A stretch of DNA of 64,000 bases, from contig NW_019091612.1 of NCBI RefSeq assembly GCF_001949145.1, forward strand, positions 147,028 through 211,027, in the 5' to 3' direction. Numbering within the stretch: the first letter of the stretch is position 1; each line of letters begins with the position of its first letter. Positions 1 to 13,000 of the stretch are shown in pieces. The notes below the pieces were generated by a model, which worked only from the letters and a program-made list of their open reading frames with translations, was not told the DNA's origin and did no database searches. The DNA comes from Acanthaster planci (Eukaryota; Echinodermata; Asteroidea; Valvatida; Acanthasteridae). A program made the position numbers and the translations under genes.

Positions 1-3000
1 AGCCTACTCAGTCTGAAAGTGATTTCTTTTTATTCAGTTTCATGTTTCGAGGCAAATCCTGTGAAGCCATTGAGGATCAGTCATTTTCACCTTGAGGTGA
101 AAATGTGGATCATCTTAATGAGATGAACTTCCCAAATGAGCATCTTCTTGATCCAAAGAAATCACGTTTTCAACTGTGATCCCATTAAATCCCCCCCAGG
201 AGTGCCAGTATCTATTTGAACTAATCAGTATGTGTTCTTGACTAAGTCAGTTGGTCTGAATAGCCATGGGGGCCAATTTCATAGAGCTGCTTTAGCACAA
301 AATTTGCTTAAGCGTGAAAAACCTTGCTTAAAAAAAAAACTAAAGGTTTCCAGCTCAAACTCTATATGATTGTCATGCTAACCAAAAGACAACTAAATAC
401 GATCCCAAAACAATCTACATCACATGGAGTTTTGGCTGGTTACCTAATTTATCAAGCAAGTTTTTCTTGTGCTTGAGCAAATGTTGTGCTTAAGCAGCTC
501 TGGTTTGGGCAGTAGTAGCTATTTTGACTCCAAATCTGAGCATGGATGATGTCACCAGGAGTTTTACAGGGGGGATGGAGAGGGAATCACTTTTTTCAGG
601 GGGATCATTTTGTGGAGGAGAGGGGTAAAAAATGGTAAGCAATTTGTCGCTGGAGGGGTCCATTTTGGGGTTTTATCCAGCAAAGTAGTGATTTTCATCC
701 TCTTTCAGCTCTTTTTTCATTTCCTTTGCTTTTTCCAACCCTCTTTTTGTCTTTAGTCTTGTTCGATTTTTTTCCTGGGAATTCAAGCCCCCCCCCATGC
801 GCACGAATCGGAGATTTTGCTGACATTGAAACATAGGGCATGTGATTCCCAACTCTAAAAGCAGTGGAACTGTTGGGAATGAAAAGGCTGTATTTATTAG
901 GCCCCAAGCACTCTACAAGGGGAGTAAGGGTGAGGCTGACCTCAGGAGTTATTCCATTACAACAATGAAAACTGACAACCAAGATGATGTGATCCTGCAT
1001 CATCTGTTGATTATTCAGTTTTGAATAGCTTGCACCACTTGTGCATAATTTCTAGACGTTCTTGATGTTGACTTGCTTATCAAAAATAAAAAGCATTGAA
1101 TTGCTTTGGCCCATCTTCAAGCTTTAATCCTAGATAAATAAGTGTTGATGTACGTGTACCAATTAAAAGCCTTTGAACTAGGCCAGGAGGTATTGAGCCC
1201 TGTACTCAGTCAAGTTTGATAAATGTACCAGACCTTGACATCTGTGTGATCCTTTTTTCTTCCAAACCTAGTGCATTTTCTACCTGACTTGATGCCCCTG
1301 GGGGTCCTGTGTAGTATAATTGTGATGACGCACCGTAAATTGGCCTTGCATGATGACCTTAGATCTTGTAATTTGCATTCAGGTCACACATTTGGTTATT
1401 AGCACACACGAGGCTTGCATTACAATGCATTACAATGACATAACTAAGGCTTCCCAGAATCTTTTGGGTCTATACAGTGGAGTGGCTTTCCCAGATCTTT
1501 TGAGACCAGAAGAGGTGTGATTTGGATACATCTTTAGGTCTGCTGTAATTTTTACTAAATGTAAAGTAGTGCCTTACTGGTGTCATGTTTTAATTTTAGT
1601 TTTGATCAAACGTGTAATCAGTGCTTTGATTTAATTGGACTTGATTGTGATTTTGATTTAATAATATTGGAACTTGTTTTACATTTTTTGGCATTCTGTG
1701 ATCAGGTGTTAATATAAGGGGACATATACATGTACATGCAAGTCTTAGCCACATGTATTTAACTTCCAGAGATCAATGGCCTCCGAAAAAGAATCCGAAT
1801 CCCCACTTCTTTAAATGTTGGTATAGGAAATTTAGGTTTGTGTAATTAGCTTAAATGGGTCAGACATAGGGGGGTTGTTCAGGTACCACTTCCGTCCCCT
1901 ATGTCTTCCCTATACATGTACCGGTAGTCCTCCAATTTGCATGATAAGTCAATTTCCTCTTGAGTTTTCTCCTCCTAAAATCTCTTAGTCTCAAAGTGCA
2001 TTCAGAAATATTTCATGTTTATTTGTGCTCAAGTTCATTTGTCTATAATTAATGCGATTTGTTTATTCTGGATCTATGTCACCGATCTGTTGGGGCTAGT
2101 CACCTCATGTATCTCAAGGTTTCTCTGTCACTGATAATTTTTGGAGTCATTCTTGACCAATCATTCTACTATGTGAAGTATGCAAGCGTGTTGACGATGA
2201 ACACATTGTATGCATTGCCTCATCATGTATCGATTGATTGATGAGAAAATGTTAATGTATGCTGTGGAAAAATAAATCTTGTGATCAAAATTCTCAGTCA
2301 TTAAATGTCAAATTCATAATATCCATTAACGTGAGTGATGCCAGGTAATTTATGCCAATGTCTTCATCTTCAGATTCTATCAATCTTATAGAATCATAAT
2401 ACTGCATCCTGTGAAAATACCAAGTGCACATATTTTTTCAAATTACTAATCAACCCTGATGTGGATGATTTCATATTTTGTGTACTTGTGAAAATATTCA
2501 CCGTAAGGAGTTTTTCAAGAATACATACATGAACATGTACACATATACCACTTCTATTGTTACACCTTTAGCCCAATTGCTTTAGAATACCGCATTGAAA
2601 ATATCAATTTATTTTCTTCAACGATGCATCAGATGTGATGCATACTTCAGCTTGTAAACATTGCAGTTTACCGTCTTCAGTGTCTTTGTGTGTCATCCTT
2701 GGTGACAATCAAAACAAATAAACTGGATCCAAATGTCTGAAATGGTGCCCTTCGAATTTGGAACATATAAGTTTCAAAACCTGGAGGTGAAGTTTCAATA
2801 TGCATGAGTATCCTGGAAGGCTGGATGGACTGACTACACAAGTGATGAGACACTCATTGAATCAGGAAGTACTTAAAGATTCATCATCACCAAAGCGTGG
2901 CCTTGAGATCATGTATCAATTCCACAAGAGCTTTGTGATTCCAGATTTGGAGGGATTAATCCCACATCCACACCCCCATAGCCACTGATTTCCCCATTCA

Positions 3001-3250
3001 AGGGATTAACACAGGATGCAAACATCTGGTTAATCCCATTGTCCGGTGTGCATGCCAGTCACTACCATTCATTGGCTGCTTATGAGTCACCCCTGCCAGA
3101 ATAATGGGAACTTCCAACCACTCAGGTGTTTTTAGTGCCTGTGTGGCGAATGTAGGCTGTCAGTGTACAGTGAATGGTCCAAGGTAGAGCATGTGATTGT
3201 GCTGGGGTGGCCGAATTACTGTTTCTTTTGTGGGATTTATGAAGTCTGGA
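1..3250. other. Upstream non-coding DNA
   Basis: No coding region is supported here. Open frames are short (102 aa at most) and of unnatural composition, with no splice-compatible structure. The DNA is AT-rich, has scattered ACATGTAC words (around 1730-1745) and a small direct repeat of CATTACAATG near 1424-1440. It lies 5' of the first exon of the myosin gene, so it is intergenic or an upstream promoter region. A far-upstream untranslated exon cannot be excluded. The one regulatory-looking stretch is the homeodomain-site cluster at 2952-3037. Confidence 0.6.
2952..3037. promoter_or_regulatory. Cluster of four Otx/Bicoid-type (K50 homeodomain) sites
   Basis: A perfect palindrome GGGATTAATCCC sits at 2952-2963, giving two head-to-head TAATCC sites. 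GGGATTA follows at 3002-3008 and TAATCCC at 3031-3037. Four matches to TAATCC in 86 bases is dense for AT-rich DNA. TAATCC is the classic target of K50 homeodomain proteins (Otx, Bicoid, Goosecoid, Pitx). It lies about 0.9 kb 5' of the myosin start codon and about 0.35 kb 5' of a TATA-like box, so it could be a cis-regulatory module for this gene. The function is inferred from the sites alone. Confidence 0.4.
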
Positions 3251-3257
3251 GTCTGCT

Positions 3258-3392
3258 CACGTGCGGAGAGTTTCCTTTAGTTTGTGAGAGGCTTCAAGTT
3301 GTGCTTCAGGCACCAACTCCTCCGTGTTTACATTGAAAACTACTGATGTGGATTCAGTGAGATGCCCTGACAACTTGGAGTCTTTATAAAAG
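3258..3392 (+). promoter_or_regulatory. Candidate core promoter: E-box and TATA-like box
   Basis: CACGTG (canonical E-box) is at 3258-3263 and TATAAAAG, a strong TATA-box match, is at 3385-3392. A start site would be expected about 25-35 bases after the box, near 3415-3425, giving a 5' leader of about 540 bases before the ATG at 3961. No other TATA-like and site-rich stretch stands out just upstream of exon 1. TATA-like words occur by chance in AT-rich DNA, so transcript 5' ends would be needed to confirm this. Confidence 0.33.
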
Positions 3393-3960
3393 AGAAGAAG
3401 CGGCTTTGATTGACTGCTGCAGCACCCTCACTGATGGAGGAGTAAGATTTGGAGAAGAGTAAAATTGAAGGCTTTTGAGAGGAGAATGTGGCTGGGCTTG
3501 CCAAGCTCTGTGTGGGCCAGGATTGGAAATGTGTCAACCTTGCTAGTGCAGGACTGCTTTGGTTTTAAAGTGCGTGCTTTAGCTAATTGAATCCCAGTAA
3601 CTGCCTTCTGTGGAGTTCTTTGATGATCATTTCTGGGATACTGCATTCTTTCCTAGGCAGTAGTTAATGATGTTGATTTAAGAAGTACTTCCATGAGGGC
3701 CAAGGAATCATCATCCAGTCTACATATTTTGGGACAAATTGAAATAGAATGAATATCTGTAACATCTGAGATTTTGATGACCTGATTTTGCATCAGAAGA
3801 CAACTGGACAGTTCTTCTGAAACTTCAACATTTCAGTGAGTCAAGTTTGATCGCTGTTTGGTCTATTTTGTCTGGAATTACCACTGAAGAGCTGATGCAT
3901 TTGAAGGAATTGTAGGAAAAGGTTTCAACGAGGAAATTGAAGGGCTGTCCAGGAGACAAG

Positions 3961-4036
3961 ATGAGTGTAGCCAACTCATTTCTTTTGGATAGATACTTGG
4001 AGGAGCTGAAACACAACATGGGCAACAGCAGCAAAG
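3961..4036 (+). CDS. dachs: Exon 1: start codon and N-terminus (residues 1-25)
   Basis: The ATG at 3961 is the first in frame: an in-frame TAG lies 48 bases upstream at 3913, and there is an A at -3. The exon encodes a short amphipathic stretch ([14 protein letters not shown]) and ends at AAAG|gtaaaa in phase 1. The single leftover G joins the CC that opens exon 2 to make an Ala codon, which supports the link across a 23.5-kb intron. The link is predicted by phase and sense only, so it is less certain than the motor exons. Confidence 0.6.
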
Positions 4037-7000
4037 GTAAAATAAAACAGAAAGATTGGTTTCTCAACATCAGGCTCTCATGCCCTGAAATCGTTTTTGT
4101 TCTCTATGCAGCTTTAGGTGTGGCCAGGATAACTTGATGTAAGAAGGAACTCCTTGGCCATTATTACCTAACTGCATTAGTACACTGATTCATAAATATT
4201 TCTCTGTTTATGAAGAGAATTGTCTGGACATGAGCCTACTCTCTTCTGAGTTCATGGATTTTCTCTACATATCACTGGTTTACATTGGATAGTTTTTCCC
4301 ATTTTTTAGAGATAAATATACAAGTATGTATAACTTCTTGTTTACTTGTTTAAAACCAAGATCTTCTAGAATCGCATATTTGTGACTCGTATTTTGCCTT
4401 GAGTCTTCCTCACCTTAACACAGTTCCCTTATTTATTTTCTTGATCATTTTGTTGGCAGTGTCTTAACATTTGAGTTAAGATTTTTCAAGAGGAAAGTTC
4501 AAGTGAAATTTTTTTTCAGAGTGAGTCAATTCTATAAAACTACTTTTTCTTTTGATAGGGGGTGCAAATGTATAAGTTTGCACATATTCAATCTCAGCCA
4601 TAGTTTTTTTTTTCAGAAACCTTCATGAATCTCTCAAGGTTCCCAAATGCAGCAAAAACCTGTACAGGAAAGGAGATGCACATTGTTAAGTACAAACACA
4701 AACCCATTGTGATGTGGCATGTCCACTGACTGAATCTTTGGGAGAAATCACCCCAACTCAGAACTTGGATTGTAGAGGATTTAGGGTGGTTAGCCATTGA
4801 AATACATTCCTGCTTACTCCCAATAGACTTGAAACAAATCCCCCTAAGCATAATTCCACTGTGCTAATTGCTTTAGATAGAATTATAAAGATTTGTGAAA
4901 TAAATGGTGGAGTTGAAACTTGTAACTCACTTATTTAGAAAAAGCTGCCTGTCCTGAACAACTTAAGCCTGTGCTTAGGACAGGTGGCAGGTTAGAGTTT
5001 GTGATAGCCACTCAGCACGAGCGCCACATCATCAGACATATGGGGACTAATTAATCCAACATCCTGGGCGATTCATGCAGATCCCTATGAGGCGGCTCAA
5101 ATAATGAGTCAATACTACCATCCTATATGCGTGGTTGTTATGTAATAATTATTGATTTGCACTTGTTGTATACTAAGTGAAGTCAGTGATGTACATGTAC
5201 TTTAACCCTACACGCACATGTACATGTGTGGTCGTGTGTGTCTGAGTGATTTGTCTTTGAGAGGTTGATTGCAGAATATGAAAAATACAGAAAAATATAA
5301 TCAAAATAACATAATGTACTTAACAATGTTAATAATCTGTTTTATATTTATCTGATAGGTTTGTCAAAAATTCATGCTGAAGTTCATTGCAGTAGAAACA
5401 ATTTATAAGCAAAATAAAACCAAAAAGGATGTCATTGTCTAATGTTCAACTTCAACATCAAAACAGAAAGTAATTGACAATTCTGTTGAAACTACCATAA
5501 AAATAAATTGTTATTGATAAGATAGTTATGAATGCAGTGAGATCTTGGGAATAAGTCTTCATCAAAATGATTGCTTGACCAGAAAGTTCTCCACAAGAAT
5601 ATTTCTTTGGATATTCAATAGATGTCCCCAGAATTAAACCATTTTGGGCAAAGACTTTTTTCTCTGGCTGTGATAAGTCATGAGTCGTGAGTCACGACTC
5701 TGTCCTCACCCCATGACACAATTTCTGGCAGATTCTCTCCCTGATGGCCGGTCAGTCCTGCACTCCTTCACCCTGTCTGGAATTGGATTGACCCAGTCAT
5801 GGATGAAAAACGAAGACTGAACATAGATGAAGCCTCCAAGAACTAATCGTGATTATTTCAACTGAATTGTTGCAGTTCTGTACCCTTGACATTTTGCTTG
5901 CATGATGGCCACAATATTTTACTGTGCAAAGTCTCCCCTTTTCAAAGGTTAAGCTACTGTAAATGTTTTATTCCATTTGTTTCTTCGGATATATCATTAA
6001 TTGTATTTATTATTTGTCGCACATTTTGGAAAGAGACCCTCTAAATTCACCTGAACCAATAGTTTGCATATTCTTTGTAATTTGGACATGTATCAGACGT
6101 CATCCAAATCAGCCTGGGACCACGAAAGGGAATTTTTTGTGGGCGGGGAAACACAGGAATTGGGATAAACATAAAATTTATGCTGTTTTTGAAATGGCTT
6201 CGTATTTATTGTTATTTTGAAATGCTTCACGTGAACTAAATGTTTTCTATTTCTGTAACCCTATAAAATAGAAATTATTTGTGGTTGGAAATTTCAGTGC
6301 CAAATTTACAAAACACATCAAAATTATGTGTGCTGAATTTTGCTGGTGGGTGGGGTTAAACTTGACAGGAAAAAAAAAACACACACAGAAAAATGAGAGA
6401 ATAATGTTTAGGTACAATTCAGAAGCTTCTAGTTAGGAAACCTTTTGACATCTCAATAACACTTCCCTTCTCAAAAAAAAAAGAGCACCCTGTTCATTAT
6501 TTACTCGATCTCTGCTCTTCTTATCCAACCCTGATGTTTGTTTCACCACTTTTTCTGTCCTTTCTCCTGTCACAACATTCCAGTTAAGACCATTGCAGAC
6601 TTAGTGTGATTTATGTCACCTCTGACTGTTTGAGTTTTCTGTCTGGCCCCTCCATAAATTGACTTGACCCAGGGTTAGACATAAAACTGAAGGGAAATTG
6701 AGGTTAAATGGCGATATTTGGCTGGACCCAAGAGCTTACAAACTACAGGATAATTTTGATGTCTTTCTTTTCTCAAAATTGTTTCCCTTTCAAAAGTGTA
6801 GTTTCTAGTTCATGTTTTTGTGATTTGAATTTAAGTGATCGCTTTTATGATTTCAATGGCATACATTGAATTGTGCTTTTTCCCCTTATTAAGCCAACTG
6901 AGTCTTAACCAGCTTTAAACGTGTAGATTTGATTTTTCAAGCTGTTCCCTGAATGTGAACAAATGTCACCCTTCTGTGACATTAAACTTACTGAGAAATA

Positions 7001-10000
7001 AGATAAAAATCCTGCTTTAGATTTGAGCTGAAATCACAGTGGTTTTACATTTCCGATCGTCAGTGGTCAAATTAATTGTAATTGTTCACTGCTACATTTG
7101 CCTTTTGCTTTTCACAACTGGACTTTGTACCCTTGTTCTTTGAGCTAGTTGACACCCTGCAAGCATCTATCAGATTTACTCCAAGCAGCAAGAGGTTTGT
7201 TTGCCCAGTTTCTGGGCTATCCCTCTAGCAGCTCGGCAAGCAGGGATGTAGCCATGTAGACCTGTGTGTATTAACCCAGCAATCCTTACTGATCTCCTGT
7301 CGGCTTGCTTTGACTGTGACGGGCGGGTGTGTTTACCCACCTCCCCCCCAAGATCTGATACAAAAGAGACCATATCTGTAGAAGCTTTCCTCTGTTTTGT
7401 ATGCAGGTGCTTGCCAACACACTTAATAATCTTTGTCCACACACTGTACATACCTCCTCCTAAGTAACAGTGATCATTGCCTGTCGCATGTTGGGAGCCA
7501 ACAACACATTCTATTCAAGAGAAGCTGTTGCCTGTATCACTAATGGTCTGCTACACACTGTAGTATGCATTTGCAGGAAGTCACAAAATTAAAGTAAGAT
7601 TATGTGGGAAAAATTTAAACAGCCAATCCCCAAAGAAGTTGTGATTTTGGGGCCCTGTGCTTTGGATAGTTTATCCTTTAGAAGCCTTTTAAATCATTAT
7701 ATATTTCAGAACTGTGTGTTAATTTTGGTTCCTTCTTTGCAGAAAAAAATTGTAAATTATTTTTTGAATTTCTCACTTTAAAAGTAAGAATAATTTAAAA
7801 TAAGGGAATAAATTATGTACTTGGCTGGTGTGCATTTAAGACCAGCTCAGGAGAATGGACGTGACTAATGCCTAAGCCGCAGGTGAGGGCTTTATCAGCA
7901 TTTGTTCTCCTGAATAAGGTCTTAAATGTTAGTTTAAGACTGGCCAAGCACATATTTATTCCCATTCATGAATACCCTTTTATTCAGAGATTCAAAAGAA
8001 GTCAACATATGATGAATTTTTTCTTTTCATTTTCTGGAACACCCCCATTCATTTTATGGTATAGTCCTTTTGAAAATTGTCCAATAGAATTGCCTTCAAT
8101 GAAGTTGGCGTGCGCGTGGCATGTAGCGTGCACACAGACTCCTGACCAATCAGACCCGATTAAACTGTCCCGTATCCAGGTGCCAGCACGGGATTTACGC
8201 AGCGGACATTATCACTTCTCAGCGGGCATTATCAAATGTTAATACACAGTCAAGTGATGCATTTCAACCAATACAAATAGAAAAACTGTGTGAAGTATCT
8301 CTGGATGAGGTCCATCTGAAAATATGTCAACCTGAATTGGAACCTGCCCTTTGACTATTTTTTCCTTTGCCTGTTTTGTTAAAATCACAGATTGCCTTAA
8401 TCCTTGCAAACCGACTGCGGAAGCTTGTTTCTTGTCCAAAACCTCTCACATTCCAAAGTAAAACCCCACAATGAATAGTCAACTTTCCTGACTTTCATAT
8501 CCCAGCAGCATCCCAGTTGCTGGTTGTGCACAAACCTTGCTCTAAAAGTTCAGCTCTTGAGAAGACTTGGTTTTGCAGCTTTTATTGCTGTTGCATAGGC
8601 AAGTCTTTTGTACATGCACCACTGTGGAATGTGGTTGGACATTGCTTGAATAGTGCAAGTGAGATCACCACTCACTTCTCTTTTTGACTCTCTGATCATT
8701 GTAAATTCTCTTTCCAAACAACATAAGTTGTAATGAAATACAACCCAATAGCAGGAAAACAACTAGCGTAAACATAGTGTTCATTTGGGGGAAAAACAGT
8801 TGGTACACATAATTTTTGTCTGGCTTTTTGAAATCACTGTACGTTGTGCTCTGCCATGGTACTAGTTCTACTGATAGGAGAACATTTTAGCTTGGCACCC
8901 TCACTTTTTTGTGGTGTGTGTTGTGCCTGTGTACTTTGCTTAAGTTAAAAACAACCATCTCCTGTCAAACAGCAGTCAAATCAAGAGTATCCTGGGTCTT
9001 TGCTAGGTGCTTTGCTCTGAAATCATGCTTACTGTTTACAACCAGAGACAAAAACAACCTCAAGAAAGCTTGTCTAGGTACAGTACATAGGTGTAGTTTA
9101 CCATCCTGGCATGCATTCATCAAGGTTAAGGTCAACTTAAACTACATGTACATGTATGTGTATACTTAAGCTTATTTCTGAATAAACTTGTTCAGTCACC
9201 TTGCAAAAGCATGTTCTTTTCAAGCCTGCCTCATTTGAACTCTGTGTGAGGACATCCGCTGAGGTCATTAACTCTATCAATTTGAGAAAACATCTGAACA
9301 CATATTTTCCCCACAAATTAGTGCCCAGGTGCATTTTCTTACACAAAAACTTGAACGTTCAGTCAAAATTTGTTTGCTCAGACTTTGCACACTCATGTCA
9401 GAGATGCAACTTATAAATACTACCTTCCTCAGTAAGTCTGAATGAACCCATTTTTAAAAGGCAACTTTTGAAATGACAGAGAACCTACAGATGATGTGTT
9501 GCTCACTCATAAACCCACTTCAAAGCTTCCCTTAGGCTATCCACCTGCATGCATGTATTTTACAACGAAAAAGGAATATTCGTTTGCAGGTACAAAATAT
9601 TGACCTGGGTACTTGGAGCCACAAGGACAGATCCCAGTGGAAATTTCTTTCCTTCACAGAGCTCAGAGAGGGTCATCTTTTGTTCGTTAGGCATCGTAAT
9701 CTACCGTCAGCCATTAAGTCTCGGCCGCCTAATGGACTCTGAATCCTCTCCTGTCTCAGGTTCTGATGAAGGAAGACAAAAATCAATGCTCCTTGTATGG
9801 CAGGGGAGAAATTTTACCTTCACTCGGGAAATCTTCTAGTTAACCCACAAAAGTCTTGTAAGCAATTTGATAATTGAAAGGAGACACATGCTGTTTTCTG
9901 ATTTGAAACTATGCTTTTTGAAAAGAGGAGAAAAGTGCACATAATTAGCAGAAACAAGTATTTCTTTTTGTTTTGGAATATTTACACAAAACATACATCA

Positions 10001-13000
10001 AATGATCAAAACTTGACAACATGAGGAAAACACAGCATGTATGTGTGGAGTATACATGTACGTGTAGTTAAAAATCTCTTTACAAAAGATACATAAATAT
10101 TGACATTATCAATATTAAATTATGTCCCATGAACTAAACCCTCCTCTTCCAGTTCCTTCAAAATCCATCAAGGGATTCTTGATGGATATTGCAGGATCTA
10201 AGAAATAGGGCCCACTCATTTCCTACGGTAACTTGGCAATAATATTGCTGGAAGAAGGTTTTGTTTAATATGAGGTTCGGATGCCTCACTCTCAGTAATT
10301 CTAGAGGATGGTTCGGATTCTGATGTGTGAAATACCATGCCGACAGAACAGTGACGGTAACAAATTGTTCACAAAATTACGTATTTCTGTAGCTATCCTT
10401 AACAGTCCCAAATTGTCCAATTTCAATATGATTTTACGTACACCCTAGGGGATAGGGTGAAGAAAATGTCCTCTACTTTGAAAACATTCGAGTGCAGTTG
10501 ATTTGCACAGTATCACGAATTTGCCGTGCACTGATTGTTCCACAAAGTTTCTTTGGGCAAAAACTTTGAGGGATTTAGAAATATAAGGCTGAACCAAAAC
10601 TGTCAAAGTGAACGATTTTATTCCTCACTTAGAAAAGATTAGAATCACGTCCTTCTGTTCAGGCCTCATTTTTAAGACTGCAAATCACCTTACCGGTAGT
10701 TTAACATTAAAAAAAAAAGTCAGTTTTCATAAGAGATTGTCATAAATTCTGCCCAGGCACAATTCTCTTGGAGATTGCTTGTACTTGTCCTTGAGTCAAC
10801 TGTGATCTTCACATGAAACACAAAGCCAGTGCAATAACAAAGCTATTTAGCTTGGACTGCCTTGTGTTTTTATGGTTCCTTTGAGGATGCATAATAGTTG
10901 GCAGCGATGTCGATGGCATTTTCCATGACTCAAATTTACATTGAAATTGGTTTTGAATAGGAGAGTTGTCCTTTTATTTGTAAAGTGCATCATTCTTGTC
11001 CTTAAAGTACAGTGTAAAACACCGAGCTGTGAGCACTCACTTTCACGAGGTCATGGTTGCCATTGAGGGGTTTCACATTAGCGCTGTCTGTGCATATCCA
11101 CAGTATCTATGCAGTATCTGGTTCGTAGTGTGACGCCACTTCAGTTTAAACTACGCCCACTGCACATGCAGATACACGTCCATCGCAGCTACGTTAGTTC
11201 GCGGTAAATTGCTGTTATCTTTTCTTTTGATTTTACATATTGAGTCATCCTGAAAGACTCTTCCACAAAAATTTGTCACCTGAAAAGACTGAATTTAACA
11301 TACCTTTATTTTTTGTGTGTCGTAACTCCTTACTTTCAATCATCTCATCGCATTAAGAATTGAAGCTGACACATACAGCCTCGCTTTCAAATGCGGAAGT
11401 GCGCAGATCGACGCTAAAAGCGTCGTATTGGGATCCCCCTATTGTGATACAATAGGTCATGTATTACATCATCTGTTATTGCCCAGCTTGGTGAATATTT
11501 GGTTCACTGTATAATTGTCGAAAGTGGATTTGAGATCTTGCCAGGCCACTTCATTATTTGTAATTCTTAAGTTTTAGGATCAGTCACATCAAGTTGTTTG
11601 TAAACTTTGAGAGATAACCATTTCAGAATCAACATTATTTCCTGTAACACACCTGAATGCATATTCCTTGGATCTATGAATAGAGCTGCAGGTGTTTTAT
11701 CTAGTTTCCTTACATGTAGGTATGTATTGTGCAAACTGCCCATTCTTGTAATCTTGAGCAAGCACATGTACAGTACCAGGCTATGATGTTATTTACCTGA
11801 TGAACAGAATGAAAATTAGTCTCCTACCGATTTGAGGTAAACATCCCATCGAAACTGAAAACAGTTACGAACAAGAATTTAAGAATTTTTTATTTGGCCT
11901 CTTCCAGAGGGCAATAAATATCCTAACCAAATCAACTATTTGGCTTTCCTGCTTGCCACAAAGTACAAACACCCTTGCCTCCCCTTCTTTATCTCTCAAC
12001 ACCTCCCTGATTTTCAACCATGTCCCAGGTTCAGAGACCCTTTAGAGACCCCTTTGAAATCTCAGAGTCCCACCAGTATCTGTTGTTCAGAAGCATCAAT
12101 CAGCTGAAATTTGATATACCAATGTCAGATTTGTAATTTTTTTTGAGGGGGATGATACTTCAATATTTTTGTATATATAACTTGTGTGGTTATCATTTTT
12201 ACCATTTTTTTATGGCTACTATTTTCCCCTCTCAACAGATGCTTTGTTAATTTTTTTTTCAAAATTTAATTATCCTTGAGAATGTGTCAGTGAATCAGTG
12301 TAGTTACTGGTTTTGTTGAAATGTATCATGCCAAAGAAAAAACTGAACGATACGTGTAGGATAAATGGATGCATACAGGTTGACTGTTCTAGACTTCTTT
12401 CATCAATCTGATTTCATATTGGTACTGACTACATAATCACTGTTCTGATGTGTATTATATTGAACCTTTCTGATCAGGTATTGGTGTTTTAAAGTGGGAA
12501 TGGTTCCTGATTTTCGGGAGGGTTGCATGGGTAATTCAGCAACAGTACTGTGCATTGCATTGCTTTTTTGTGTCACAGCAATTGCCATTAAAGAAACATC
12601 TCAGGAATTGGTTGGTAGCCTGAAACTGAGAGGCTATGGAAATTGTTTCTTTCATTGTAACAAAATCCTGACAAGTGTTTTTCCAATTTAATATGTTCGT
12701 GTGTTATACATGTGCATGTATATTGGCTATGCCTGAAGCAAATAATTATTTGTGAGGTCATTCCAACATCTAATTTCATAGCTTGGAACCCAATACCATG
12801 TAATACACTGTAGATTTGAATATTAGATGTTGCTCTTGTGCAACAGAGATAAAAACGGTGTGTAAAACATGGACTACCAAAAAAACCAAAAAAAACAAAC
12901 AAAACCAGTGTGAAGTAAAAAAAAAAGATAAATGTGCCAGGGTTATCAGTCTACTCAGTGACTACGCATGGTTTGCTTGCTGTCCAGTGCTAACATCTTC

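Noticed and set aside
9600-9840. Possible extra exon in intron 1
   Set aside because: The open frame has some exon-like wording ([14 protein letters not shown]) but no acceptor/donor pair with phase-1 borders that I could support.
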